Of a DNA stretch of 31,094 nucleotides, positions 14,284 to 23,439 are shown in pieces; within the stretch, counting starts at the first letter, position 1, and every line of letters starts with the position of its first letter. The position numbers and the translations under genes are program-made. Below the pieces are notes generated by a model. It did no database searches. It had not been told where the DNA came from and saw only the letters and a program-made list of their open reading frames with translations. Source of the DNA: Rhodoferax sp. UBA6134 (GTDB taxonomy: Bacteria; Pseudomonadota; Gammaproteobacteria; Burkholderiales; Burkholderiaceae_C); assembly GCA_002422455.1 (NCBI GenBank), contig DIVK01000040.1, forward strand, positions 1-31,094, written 5' to 3'.

Positions 14284-16320
14284 ATGAAACAACAAAGAGT
14301 ATTCATGCTGAAACCCATCGTGGTTTCAATTTCACTGGCGTTTTCGGGATTTTCTTTTGCAGACATTGCCCCCGCCGCTGATGCCGATTCGACGGCGCTT
14401 TCGCTGGGAGAAGTCGTCGTGACATCCAACGGCGGGCCACTGAGTACGCAAAAAATTCTGACCTCCGTGAACATCGTGCCGGTGGAGCGGCTGGAAGACA
14501 AGGTGGTTTCCTCCAACTGGCAATTGTTCGACCAAGTGCCGGGCGTGATGCTGACCCAATTTGGCCAAGGCACTTCGTCCGGCAAGCTGTCCATGCGGGG
14601 CTTCAACGGCGAGGGGGAGATCAATGCGGTCAAACTCCTGATTGATGGCGTCCCCAGCAACAGCAATGACGGCAACATGCCCTACATCGACCTGGCGTCA
14701 CCTATCGACATCGAGTCGCTTGAGGTCGTCAAAGGCACGAATGATCCCCGTTATGGACTGCATAACATCGCAGGCAATGTCAACATCACGACCAGGCGCG
14801 GCGGAAATTACACCCAGGGTCGCTTGACGGTTGGCAGCTTCGGAAGCGAGCAGGCCCAGGCCGCGCTGGGGATCGACAACGGCGGCGTGACGCAGAATTA
14901 CGCTGTCAGCCAGCAAACCACCAACGGTTATCGCGATCACGCCAAGGCGGACAGCCAGACCTTTTCCGGCAAATGGTTTGTGAAAACGGACGGCGGGGCG
15001 CGTGTGGGCTTGATCGCCCGGCACCACGAGGTCAACGCCCAGGAGGCGGGCTACCTGACGGCGGCGCAAGCGAGCAGCAATCCGACGCAATCGCCCGCGC
15101 ATAACGCCACCGACGAGGACAAGCGCCGGATGTCCCAGCTTGCCGTGCAGGCTGAAGCGGACTTGAGCGAGCGGCTGTATGCGACGGGGCAGATCTACTG
15201 GAGCGACCTGTATGACCGGCGTTATGTGAGGTTTTCGGCTGGCGCGTCGCAGCAGGAACGTTTTGTCGGAGAAACCCACACCGGCGCATCAACCCAGCTG
15301 ACCTGGCGCCTGGGACAGACCGCGCTGGGAAATGTTTCACTTTCGGGCGGCTTGGACACGGAGCGCCAAAACAACCACAGTGACCGCTACAGCACGGTTT
15401 TGCAAGTGCGAACGGCCCAGACCCGGAATCAGCAGTTTGACTTCAACACCACGGGGGGCTTTGTCCAGGCGGTGATCAAGCCAACGCCGCAGTTCACGCT
15501 GATACCTGCCTACCGGGTCGACAAGCTCGACGGGAGCTACACCAACCACCTGAACGGCATTACCTACGACATGAACGACTATGGCCTCATCAGGCAGCCG
15601 AAATTGAGCGCCATCTACGCACTTTCCGAACCGCTGTCGGTGTATGCCAATTGGGGACGCACGTTTCAGGTCGGCGTCGGCACGGCTTCGTACAAGGTCT
15701 CCAATGTCACCGATCTGGCGCCTTCCATCAACGAAGGTTGGGAAACGGGCGTGAGGTTTCAGGCCGGTGCCGTGTGGGGCGGGCGCGTCGCCCTCTGGGA
15801 GCAGACGGCCAGTAACGAAGCCCGCCGTAAACTCAACGATCCGAGCAATGGCGCGGAAAACATCGGCAAGACCCGGCGCCAGGGCCTGGACCTCGAACTC
15901 AATGCCAAACCCAATCGCAGCCTGAGCTGGTGGGGCTCCGCCTCATTCCAGCGTTCCGAAATCCAGAAAGCCGATGCCGCATCCCTGGCAACTGAAGGCA
16001 AGGAGATCGACCATGTTCCGCGCGTGCTGTACGGCGTGGGGGTGGACTACCGCGCCACGGAGTTGTTGCGTCTGTCGGCCTGGCTGAATGGCCAGTCGTC
16101 CTACTTCATCGAGCGCACCAACGCCACCGGCGAGTTCGGTGCCTATACGCTGCTGAACGTATCGCTCAGCTACCAGGCCAGCAAAACGGTGAGCCTCGAC
16201 CTGCAAGCCCGCAACCTGGGCGACCGCTACTACGAGTACGTCTGGCACGACGGCACGCAGTCGCTGCATGCTCCCGGGACGCCGCGCAGCGTCTTTGCTT
16301 CCATCAACGTCCGCTTGTAA
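14284..16320 (+). CDS. TonB-dependent outer-membrane receptor, substrate unknown
   Basis: A 678-residue TonB-dependent receptor. It has an N-terminal signal peptide (PIVVSISLAFSGFSFA), a plausible TonB box LGEVVVTS near residue 40, and a plug domain with LFDQVPGVMLTQFG, LLIDGVPSN and DIESLEVVKGTNDPRYGLHNIAGNVNITTR. A 22-strand-type barrel ends in LQARNLGDRYYEYVW and SVFASINVRL. A GAGAG ribosome site precedes the ATG. Siderophore, cobalamin or copper-complex uptake cannot be separated from sequence alone; the upstream DUF2946 gene hints at metal. The 268-bp leader contains two strong inverted repeats. Confidence 0.92.
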   Translation: MKQQRVFMLKPIVVSISLAFSGFSFADIAPAADADSTALSLGEVVVTSNGGPLSTQKILTSVNIVPVERLEDKVVSSNWQLFDQVPGVMLTQFGQGTSSGKLSMRGFNGEGEINAVKLLIDGVPSNSNDGNMPYIDLASPIDIESLEVVKGTNDPRYGLHNIAGNVNITTRRGGNYTQGRLTVGSFGSEQAQAALGIDNGGVTQNYAVSQQTTNGYRDHAKADSQTFSGKWFVKTDGGARVGLIARHHEVNAQEAGYLTAAQASSNPTQSPAHNATDEDKRRMSQLAVQAEADLSERLYATGQIYWSDLYDRRYVRFSAGASQQERFVGETHTGASTQLTWRLGQTALGNVSLSGGLDTERQNNHSDRYSTVLQVRTAQTRNQQFDFNTTGGFVQAVIKPTPQFTLIPAYRVDKLDGSYTNHLNGITYDMNDYGLIRQPKLSAIYALSEPLSVYANWGRTFQVGVGTASYKVSNVTDLAPSINEGWETGVRFQAGAVWGGRVALWEQTASNEARRKLNDPSNGAENIGKTRRQGLDLELNAKPNRSLSWWGSASFQRSEIQKADAASLATEGKEIDHVPRVLYGVGVDYRATELLRLSAWLNGQSSYFIERTNATGEFGAYTLLNVSLSYQASKTVSLDLQARNLGDRYYEYVWHDGTQSLHAPGTPRSVFASINVRL

Positions 16321-16390
16321 GCAAGGTCGGTGTAAAAGCTCGACGTTCTGGGTGCGGGCGCATTTGATTGGCATCAGATACCAATGACAA

Positions 16391-16405
16391 CGCGCCTCCG
16401 GCGCG
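16391..16405. terminator. Candidate bidirectional hairpin between TonB receptor and argA
   Basis: CGCGCC and GGCGCG form a perfect 6-bp GC stem with a 3-nt loop in the gap between two convergent genes. T-runs are weak on both sides, so termination is inferred mostly from position. Confidence 0.35.
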
Positions 16406-16436
16406 GCTGCCGACTCCTATAGATGAAATATTCGGG

Positions 16437-17786
16437 CTAGCTAAGCTTCTTGACCAGCACCTGCGATTTGCGGTCCCAGTTGTATTTGCGTTTGCGTGCC
16501 TCGGGCAGCCATTCCGGGTCGACCAGAACGAAGCCGCGTTTGAGAAACCAGTGAGTGGTGCGGGTGGTCAGCACAAAAATACTGTCCAGCCCCGCCGCCC
16601 TGGCGCGCTGCTCGATGCGTTTCAAGACCCGTTCGCCGTCGCCCTGGCTCTGCACCTGGGGTGACACCGTGAGGGCTGCCATTTCGGCTGTGCGCGCTTC
16701 AGGGTAGGGGTAGAGCGCGGCGCAGGCAAAAATGACGCCGTCATGTTCAATCACCGTGTAGAGGCCGACATCGCGTTCGATTTCGGTGCGGCTGCGTTTG
16801 ACCAGGGTGCCGTCTTTCTCGAACGGTTCGATCAGCTGCAAAATTCCGCCCACGTCGTCCACGGTCGCTTCGCGCAGGCTTTCCAGCTTTTCATCCACCA
16901 CCATGGTGCCAATACCGTCATGTACATACACTTCCAGCAGGATCGAGCCATCTACCGAGAAAGGAATGATATGGCTGCGCTCCACGCCGTTTTTGCAGGC
17001 CTTGACGCAGTGCTGCAGGTAAAACGCGGTGTCGGTCGGTTGGTTGGCTGCCGGTAGCTCGGCCAGCAGTTTCTCTGCGGCGGCCAGCGGCAGTTCGGTG
17101 TCGACCGGGTTGTCCTCGCCTTCGGGCATTTCTGGTTGAGTGCGGATGCCCGGAATTTCAGTGACGAAAATAAGTTTGTCGGCTTGCAAGGCAATGGCCA
17201 CCGAGGTCGCAACTTCTTCCATGGTCAGGTTGAATGCCTCACCCGTGGGCGAAAAGCCAAAGGGCGACAGCAGCACCATGGCGCCAAAGTCCAGCGTGCG
17301 CGTGATGCCTGCCGTGTCCACCTTGCGCACCAGGCCCGAATGCTGGAAGTCGACTCCATCGACAATGCCCACCGGGCGCGCTGTTAAAAAATTGCCCGAG
17401 ATCACCCGCACCGTCGAGCCTGCCATCGGCGTGTTGGGCAGCCCCTGGCTGAAGGCGGCCTCAATCTCGTAGCGCAACTGGCCGGCTGCTTCCTGTGCGC
17501 AGTCCAGCGCCACTTCATCGGTGATGCGCATGCCATGCGAATAACGCGGCGTATGGCCCTTGGCCTTGAGCTGTTCATTGACTTGCGGCCGAAAACCATG
17601 CACCAGCACCACTTTGACGCCCATGCTCTGAATCATGGCCAGGTCTTGCGCCAGATAGTGCAGCTTGCCGGCTGCAATGGCCTCGCCGGCAATGCCCACC
17701 ACGAAGGTCTGGTTGCGAAATTTGTGGATGTAAGGCGCCACCGAACGAAACCAGGGCACAAAGGTGAAGTTGAAAACGGAGGACAT
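16437..17786 (-). CDS. argA: Amino-acid N-acetyltransferase (N-acetylglutamate synthase) ArgA
   Basis: A 449-residue enzyme performing the first step of arginine synthesis, acetyl-CoA + glutamate to N-acetylglutamate. Residues about 1-285 are an amino-acid-kinase fold (FRNQTFVVGIAGEAI, VVLVHGFRPQVNEQL, LLSPFGFSPTGEAFNLTMEEVA), which serves as the arginine-binding regulatory domain. Residues about 300-449 are a GNAT acetyltransferase domain with EMAALTVSPQVQSQGDGERVLKRIE and VLTTRTTHWFLKRGF. Length and order match classical ArgA. It is divergent from hrpA, with 67 bp between start codons. No clear ribosome site precedes the ATG. Confidence 0.95.
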   Translation of the reverse strand: MSSVFNFTFVPWFRSVAPYIHKFRNQTFVVGIAGEAIAAGKLHYLAQDLAMIQSMGVKVVLVHGFRPQVNEQLKAKGHTPRYSHGMRITDEVALDCAQEAAGQLRYEIEAAFSQGLPNTPMAGSTVRVISGNFLTARPVGIVDGVDFQHSGLVRKVDTAGITRTLDFGAMVLLSPFGFSPTGEAFNLTMEEVATSVAIALQADKLIFVTEIPGIRTQPEMPEGEDNPVDTELPLAAAEKLLAELPAANQPTDTAFYLQHCVKACKNGVERSHIIPFSVDGSILLEVYVHDGIGTMVVDEKLESLREATVDDVGGILQLIEPFEKDGTLVKRSRTEIERDVGLYTVIEHDGVIFACAALYPYPEARTAEMAALTVSPQVQSQGDGERVLKRIEQRARAAGLDSIFVLTTRTTHWFLKRGFVLVDPEWLPEARKRKYNWDRKSQVLVKKLS

Positions 17787-17821
17787 GCGGGCAAGGTTCG
17801 GATGAATAGGGCCTGGGCTGG

Positions 17822-17827
17822 GATAAT
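17822..17827 (+). promoter_or_regulatory. Possible -10 box for hrpA
   Basis: GATAAT lies 27 nt upstream of the TTG start in the 67-bp divergent argA-hrpA gap. A good -35 hexamer is not evident at 16-18 bp spacing. Confidence 0.35.
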
Positions 17828-17853
17828 CGTCGATTCTCTACGAAGTTACCGCC

Positions 17854-20800
17854 TTGACAGCTCAGCCCTTGAAAATCGAGTTTCCAGAATCCCTGCCTGT
17901 GTCGGGTAAACGCGACGAGATCATGACCGCGTTGGCGCAGCACCAGGTCATCATCGTCTGCGGTGAAACAGGCTCCGGCAAAACCACCCAGCTGCCCAAG
18001 ATCGCCCTCGCCATGGGCCGCGGCAAGCTCAATTACCCGAGTGTGAACAAGGACGGTTCGCCAGCGCCCCGGGGCAAACTCATCGGCCACACCCAGCCGC
18101 GCCGCATTGCCGCCAGCAGTGTGGCCAAGCGCATCGCCGAGGAGCTGAAAACCACTTTGGGCGACGTGGTGGGTTTCAAGGTACGGTTTCAGGACCGGCT
18201 CGGGCGCGATGCCTCGGTCAAGCTGATGACCGATGGCATCTTGCTGGCCGAGACGCAGACCGATCCGCTGCTCAAAGCCTACGACACCATCATCATCGAC
18301 GAGGCGCACGAGCGTTCGCTCAACATCGACTTTTTGTTGGGCTACCTGCGCCAGATCCTGCCGCGCCGCCCCGACCTGAAGATCATTGTGACCTCGGCCA
18401 CCATTGACGCGCAACGGTTTGCCGACCACTTTGCCTCCCGCAAGCGTCTGGCGCCGGGCCGCCCCGAGCCGGGCGACGCTCCCGGGGGCGGCGACGGTGC
18501 GCAGCGCGAAGCGTGGGGGCCCTTGGTTCCGGCGCCCGTCATCATGGTGTCGGGCCGGATGTTTCCGGTAGAGCAGCGTTACCGGCCCTTCGAAGAATCC
18601 CGTGACTACGACCTGAACTCGGCCATTGCCGATGGCGTGGACGAGTTGTGGCGTGACGTGCACAACGCAGGCGACATTCTGGTTTTTCTGCCCGGCGAGC
18701 GTGAAATCCGCGAGGCGGCTGACCATTTGCGCCGTCACCTGAGCCACCAGCCGCTGTTTCGCAATGCCGAGGTGCTGCCGCTGTTTGCGCGCCTGAGCCA
18801 GGCCGAGCAGGACCGCATTTTTGACGGCCACACCGGGCGGCGCATTGTGCTGGCGACCAACGTGGCCGAAACCTCGCTCACCGTGCCAGGCATCCGCTAC
18901 GTCATTGACGCAGGCACTGCCCGCATGAAGCGCTACAGTTTCAGGAGCAAGGTAGAGCAATTGCTGGTGGAGCCCATCAGCCAGTCCTCCGCCAACCAGC
19001 GCGCCGGGCGCTGTGGCCGGGTGGCCAACGGCATCTGCATCCGGCTCTATGACGAGAACGACTTCAACAGCCGGCCGCGCTTCACCGACCCCGAGATTCT
19101 GCGCAGTTCGCTGGCCGGGGTGATTTTGCGCATGAAGTCCCTGCGCATGGGCCTGGTGGAGGAGTTTCCTTTTATTGAGCGCCCCTCCGGGCGGGCCATT
19201 GCCGACGGCTACCAGCTACTCAATGAACTGGGCGCCGTGGACGAGGCCAATGAGTTGACGCCCATGGGCCAGGAGCTGGCCAAACTGCCGCTCGACCCGC
19301 GCGTGGGCCGCATGATTCTGGAAGCGCGGGAACGGGGTGCGCTTGATGAAGTGCTGGTCATTGCCTCGGCCCTGAGTGTGCAGGATGTGCGTGACCGCCC
19401 AATGGAGGCGCAGCAGCAGGCCGATGCCGCACACATCAAATTTGACGACGAAAAGAGCGAGTTCAGCGGTTATTTGAAGCTGTGGAAGTGGATCAACGAC
19501 GGCAAGGGCGATAAATCAAGCAGTGCGACACACGGCGTCACGGGGCAGCACAAGCTCTCCAACCGCCAGTACGAACAGTTGCTGCGCCAGAATTTCGTCA
19601 ACATCCGCCGCGTGCGCGAGTGGCGCGACATTCACTCGCAACTGCATACCGTGGTGGCCGAGCACAAGTGGCGTCTGAACACGCTGCCTGCCAGCTACGA
19701 GCAACTGCACCTGTCGATGTTGTCCGGCCTGTTGGGCAATATCGGTTGCAAGCTGGAGACGGATGGCGCGTCCGGCGAATACCTGGGCGCACGGGGCATC
19801 AAGTTTTACCCCCATCCGGGCGCGCACCTGGTCAAAAAGCCCGGCCGCTGGATTGTGGCGGCTGAACTGGTGGAAACCACACGCCTGTTTGGCCGGGGCA
19901 TCGCCGCCATCGAGCCACAATGGCTGGAGCAGGTGGGCGTTCATCTGCTCAAGAAGCAACTGCTCGACCCGCATTGGGAAAAGAAGGTGGCCGAGGTCAC
20001 CGCGCTGGAGCGCGCCACGCTGTATGGCATCGTCATCTACAGCGGGCGCAAGGTCAACTTCAGCCGCGTGGACATGGTGGCGGCGCGCGAGATTTTCATC
20101 CGCGAAGCGCTGGTTGGCGGCCAGTGGGAGACCAAACTCCCGTTTCTGGAAGCCAACCTCAAGCTCATCCAACAGGTGGAAGAGCTGGAACACAAAGCCC
20201 GCCGGCAAGACGTGCTGGTGGACGACGAGCTGATTTACGCCTTCTACGACCAGCAGCTTCCCGCCGACGTGTGCAGCGGCTACAGCTTTGAGAACTGGTA
20301 CCGCGAAGAGGTCAAAAAACAGCCGAAGTTGCTACTGCTCACCCGCGAAGAGCTGATGCGCCACGAGGCCGCGGGCATCACCACCCAGTCGTTTCCCAAA
20401 ACCATCCGCTTGGGCGGCGTGGATTGTTCAGCCACTTATTTGCACGAACCGGGCGACGCCAAAGACGGTCTGACCGTGACCGTGCCGCTGTTTGTGCTCA
20501 ATCAGGTCAACGAGGAGCGCTGCGAGTGGCTGGTGCCCGGCATGCTGAAAGACAAGATTCAGGCGCTCATCAAAACCTTGCACCAGCGCCCGCGCTCGCG
20601 CCTGGTGCCGTTGCCGGACACCGCGTCAAAAATGGCCGCCACGCTCAACGCGCCCGAGGTGTTTGGTCACGGTTCGCTGATGGACGCGGTGCTGAAACTG
20701 GTGCGCCTGGCCACCTCGATTGACATTGTTCGTGCCGACATCAAGGCCGACATGCTCAGCCCGCACTTCTTCATGAATTTCCGGGTGGTGGACGAGCATG

Positions 20801-21882
20801 GCCGCCAGCTCGGCATCGGGCGCAACCTGGGTGCCCTGAAGGCTGAGCTCGGTGCCAAAGCCCGCGGCGCCTTCCAGGCGCTGGCGGGGCTGAAGATGGC
20901 CAAGGACGCCGCGGCATTGCCCGTTTTCAAGGAAAACCAGCCTGTAGCCCGTGTGAACAGCTCGAAAGAAGCTATTAAAAACGTAGCGACACCTGCAGCA
21001 CCGGCTGGCCAGCGTTACACCGCCTGGACCTTTGGCGAGCTGCCCGAACTGCTCGAAATCCAGAAAGGCGGGCAAACGCTGATCGGCTACCCCGGCCTGA
21101 TTGACGCCGCAGACGCCGTCACCATTGAGGTGTTTGACGAACCCGACGTGGCCGCCGCCAAACACCGCGCCGGTCTGCGCCGCCTGTTTTCGCTGCAGAT
21201 CAAGGACGCGCTCAAATACCTGGAAAAAAACATTCCCGATCTGCAAAAGATGGCGGTCACCTTCATGCAGGTCGGCAAGTCGGCCGACGGCTCGGGCGGC
21301 GGCACCATTGAAGAACTGCGCGAGCAGATCATCGCCGTGGCGCTGGAGCGGGCCTTTTTGCTCGACCCGCTGCCGACCAATGAGTTTGACTTCAAGCGCC
21401 GGGTGGACGAGGGCCGGGGACGGCTCACCCTGATTGCCAACGAGGTGGCCCGCCTGGCCGCCGCCATCCTGGCGGAATACGCCATTGCGGCCCGCAAGAT
21501 CAAGGACACCAGGAATGCGCCGGACGCCACCGCAGACGCCGCGCAACAACTGGCGCGCCTGATGCCCAAACGCTTTTTGGCGACCTCACCGTGGGGCCCG
21601 CTGCAGCACTTTGCCCGCTACCAGAAAGCCATCACCGCGCGGCTGGACAAATACCGCGCCGACCCGGCCCGCGATGCCGCTCGCATGGCTGAATTGCGTC
21701 CGCTGGAGCAACGCTACTGGCGATTGGTGGCCGAGCGCAAAGGTGTGACCGATGAGCGCATGCAAGAGTTCAGGTGGCTGCTGGAAGAGTTGCGCGTGAG
21801 CTTTTTCGCGCAGGAGCTGCGCACGCCGCAGCCGGTGAGCGTGAAGCGGCTGGAGAAGGCTTGGGGGCAGTTGGGTTCCTGA
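17854..21882 (+). CDS. hrpA: DEAH-box ATP-dependent RNA helicase HrpA
   Basis: A 1342-residue helicase, slightly longer than the roughly 1300 residues of E. coli HrpA. Motif I GETGSGKTT lies at 37-45, DEAH at 149-152, SAT at 181-183 and QRAGRCGR at 382-389. Winged-helix, ratchet and OB-fold regions follow, then the long HrpA-specific C-terminus. I used the TTG at 17854, with GAAG upstream, because it gives the expected lead-in KIEFPESLPVSGKR; the next ATG is inside this block. Two low-conservation insertions stand out: a Gly/Pro-rich segment at about 195-226, and a linker near 1040-1050 encoded by a GCTAT/GTAGC repeat. HrpA is implicated in mRNA processing and in rescuing collided ribosomes. 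Confidence 0.95.
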   Translation: MTAQPLKIEFPESLPVSGKRDEIMTALAQHQVIIVCGETGSGKTTQLPKIALAMGRGKLNYPSVNKDGSPAPRGKLIGHTQPRRIAASSVAKRIAEELKTTLGDVVGFKVRFQDRLGRDASVKLMTDGILLAETQTDPLLKAYDTIIIDEAHERSLNIDFLLGYLRQILPRRPDLKIIVTSATIDAQRFADHFASRKRLAPGRPEPGDAPGGGDGAQREAWGPLVPAPVIMVSGRMFPVEQRYRPFEESRDYDLNSAIADGVDELWRDVHNAGDILVFLPGEREIREAADHLRRHLSHQPLFRNAEVLPLFARLSQAEQDRIFDGHTGRRIVLATNVAETSLTVPGIRYVIDAGTARMKRYSFRSKVEQLLVEPISQSSANQRAGRCGRVANGICIRLYDENDFNSRPRFTDPEILRSSLAGVILRMKSLRMGLVEEFPFIERPSGRAIADGYQLLNELGAVDEANELTPMGQELAKLPLDPRVGRMILEARERGALDEVLVIASALSVQDVRDRPMEAQQQADAAHIKFDDEKSEFSGYLKLWKWINDGKGDKSSSATHGVTGQHKLSNRQYEQLLRQNFVNIRRVREWRDIHSQLHTVVAEHKWRLNTLPASYEQLHLSMLSGLLGNIGCKLETDGASGEYLGARGIKFYPHPGAHLVKKPGRWIVAAELVETTRLFGRGIAAIEPQWLEQVGVHLLKKQLLDPHWEKKVAEVTALERATLYGIVIYSGRKVNFSRVDMVAAREIFIREALVGGQWETKLPFLEANLKLIQQVEELEHKARRQDVLVDDELIYAFYDQQLPADVCSGYSFENWYREEVKKQPKLLLLTREELMRHEAAGITTQSFPKTIRLGGVDCSATYLHEPGDAKDGLTVTVPLFVLNQVNEERCEWLVPGMLKDKIQALIKTLHQRPRSRLVPLPDTASKMAATLNAPEVFGHGSLMDAVLKLVRLATSIDIVRADIKADMLSPHFFMNFRVVDEHGRQLGIGRNLGALKAELGAKARGAFQALAGLKMAKDAAALPVFKENQPVARVNSSKEAIKNVATPAAPAGQRYTAWTFGELPELLEIQKGGQTLIGYPGLIDAADAVTIEVFDEPDVAAAKHRAGLRRLFSLQIKDALKYLEKNIPDLQKMAVTFMQVGKSADGSGGGTIEELREQIIAVALERAFLLDPLPTNEFDFKRRVDEGRGRLTLIANEVARLAAAILAEYAIAARKIKDTRNAPDATADAAQQLARLMPKRFLATSPWGPLQHFARYQKAITARLDKYRADPARDAARMAELRPLEQRYWRLVAERKGVTDERMQEFRWLLEELRVSFFAQELRTPQPVSVKRLEKAWGQLGS
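20971..20987. repeat. Short GCTAT-N7-GTAGC inverted repeat inside hrpA
   Basis: The 17-nt element encodes part of a poorly conserved linker (SSKEAIKNVA). Its reverse-complement layout matches the element at 28354-28370. I recall similar elements being frequent in Comamonadaceae genomes; that is memory, not a search result. Confidence 0.45.
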
Positions 21883-21899
21883 AGCAGACCGGTCGATTC

Positions 21900-21920
21900 G
21901 TCACCGCGTGCGACGGTGAC
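21900..21920. terminator. Candidate hairpin between convergent hrpA and MBL-ribonuclease genes
   Basis: GTCACCG and CGGTGAC form a perfect 7-bp stem with a 7-nt loop, 18 bp after the hrpA stop. No T-run follows on either strand, so termination is tentative. Confidence 0.35.
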
Positions 21921-21950
21921 GGGACCGCAGCAGCCAGATTTGCAGCCGGT

Positions 21951-23315
21951 TCAGGTCGGCCAGGTCGAGCCATGTTCCGGCACCATGGCGCGCCAGCCCA
22001 GTTCATGCTTGATGCGCTTGCGCAGTTCATCCGATGGCCCCAATTCGCCATGAACCACATAGACCTGGTCGGGTGCCTGGGGCAGGGTGCGCAGCCACGC
22101 CAGAATCTGATTGGCATCGGCGTGGGCCGAGGCCGACTGCAATTGCACGACTTCGGCATTGACCGCGACATCCCGTCCGTGAATACGCACCGACTTGGCG
22201 CCACTGCTCAGCGCGGCACCGCGCGTGCCGGGAGCCTGAAAGCCGGTCAGGATGATCATGTTGCGATGGTTGCCGGCGTAAAGCGCGAGATGGTGCAGCA
22301 CGCGCCCGCCGGTGGCCATGCCGCTGGCGGACAAAATCACCATCGGCCCGTGCCGGTTTGCCAGCGCGCGCGACTCATCGGTGCTGCTGACCATGGTGGC
22401 CGAACGCGTCAATGCGTGTGCTTCCTTGCTGCTGAGCCGGTGTTCCCCCTGATGGTGTTCGAACAAATGGGTCGTGTTCACGGCCATCGGGCTGTCCAGA
22501 AAAACGGGAAGCGAATGGGGCAGCCCACCGCGCAGCTTGAGCAGGTGGATGGCATGCAGCAGGGCCTGCGCCCGGCCTACGGCAAACACCGGGATGACCG
22601 CCACGCCACCGCGTTTGGCCAGTTTTTTCAGGGCTGGCCCCAATTCGGCGACCACGTCTTCCTTGGGGTGCTCGCTGTCACCATAGGTGGACTCGATCAA
22701 CACCGTGTCGGCCATTGGCGCTGCCGCGGGGGGATTCATGATGAGGTCATCGGGCCGCCCCAGGTCGCCCGAGAACAGGATGCGCCGCCCGGCCACCTCC
22801 AGCAGCACGCTGGCCGCACCCAGGATATGCCCGGCCGGGGAGAAGGTGATGCGCCAGCCGGGGAGCGGTTCAAAGCTTTTGCCAAAGTCGACGGCCTTCA
22901 GCAGGCGCAGACAATCCAGCGCGTCCTGGCGCGTATACAGGGGCAGGGCAGGCGAGTGTTTGGAGAAGGCGTGGCGATTGGCAAACGCGGCGTCTTCTTC
23001 CTGAATGTGGCCGCTGTCGGGCAGCAGGATGCGGCACAGGTCGCGCGTGCCTGTGGTGGCGTACACGTGGCCCGTGAAGCCTTCCTTGACCAGCAGGGGC
23101 AGGTAGCCGCTGTGGTCCAGGTGGGCGTGGGTCAGCACGACCGCATCCACCTGGTTGGGCGCAATGGGCAAGGGGGTCCAGTTGCGCAGGCGAAGCAGTT
23201 TGTAGCCCTGGAACAGGCCGCAGTCCACCAGCAGACATTTGCCGTCGTGACGCACCAGATATTTGGAGCCGGTGACGGTGCCCGTGCCGCCGAGGAAGGT
23301 AATGTTGACACTCAT
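21951..23315 (-). CDS. Metallo-beta-lactamase-fold ribonuclease with beta-CASP and RMMBL domains
   Basis: A 454-residue protein of the CPSF73/YSH1-like bacterial family. The zinc motif HAHLDH spans residues 63-68, with further ligand segments at SPAGHILGAAS and ILFSGDLGR. The beta-CASP portion includes ESTYGDSEHP, VIPVFAVGRAQALL, VFLDSPMA and ILSASGMATGGRVLHHL. The C-terminal RMMBL segment has QLQSASAHADANQILAWL and YVVHGELGPSDELRKRI. Members cleave RNA or act as exonucleases; the substrate here is unknown. It converges with hrpA and lies downstream of the dnaJ terminator, so it is probably a separate unit. Confidence 0.93.
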   Translation of the reverse strand: MSVNITFLGGTGTVTGSKYLVRHDGKCLLVDCGLFQGYKLLRLRNWTPLPIAPNQVDAVVLTHAHLDHSGYLPLLVKEGFTGHVYATTGTRDLCRILLPDSGHIQEEDAAFANRHAFSKHSPALPLYTRQDALDCLRLLKAVDFGKSFEPLPGWRITFSPAGHILGAASVLLEVAGRRILFSGDLGRPDDLIMNPPAAAPMADTVLIESTYGDSEHPKEDVVAELGPALKKLAKRGGVAVIPVFAVGRAQALLHAIHLLKLRGGLPHSLPVFLDSPMAVNTTHLFEHHQGEHRLSSKEAHALTRSATMVSSTDESRALANRHGPMVILSASGMATGGRVLHHLALYAGNHRNMIILTGFQAPGTRGAALSSGAKSVRIHGRDVAVNAEVVQLQSASAHADANQILAWLRTLPQAPDQVYVVHGELGPSDELRKRIKHELGWRAMVPEHGSTWPT

Positions 23316-23361
23316 GCAGTGGGGTTCCTGGTTGATTGACGTTCATGGCGCTACTATGCAC

Positions 23362-23400
23362 AAAAAAATGCCACGAAGTCATTTGAATCCTTCGCGGCAC
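23362..23400 (-). terminator. Rho-independent terminator of the grpE-dnaK-dnaJ unit
   Basis: On the minus strand, TGCCGCGAAG pairs with CTTCGTGGCA (10 bp including one G-U) around an 11-nt loop and is followed at once by seven T. It lies about 40 nt after the dnaJ stop. A second short hairpin, TCATCAC/GTGATGA at 23411-23426, lies between the stop codon and this terminator. Confidence 0.85.
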
Positions 23401-23439
23401 CACTTGAGCGTCATCACAGGTGATGAAACTTGATCAGCG

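Noticed and set aside
21774..23339. A 521-codon plus-strand open frame overlapping the hrpA 3' end and the MBL ribonuclease gene.
   Set aside because: Antisense to the conserved HAHLDH enzyme and without recognisable domains.
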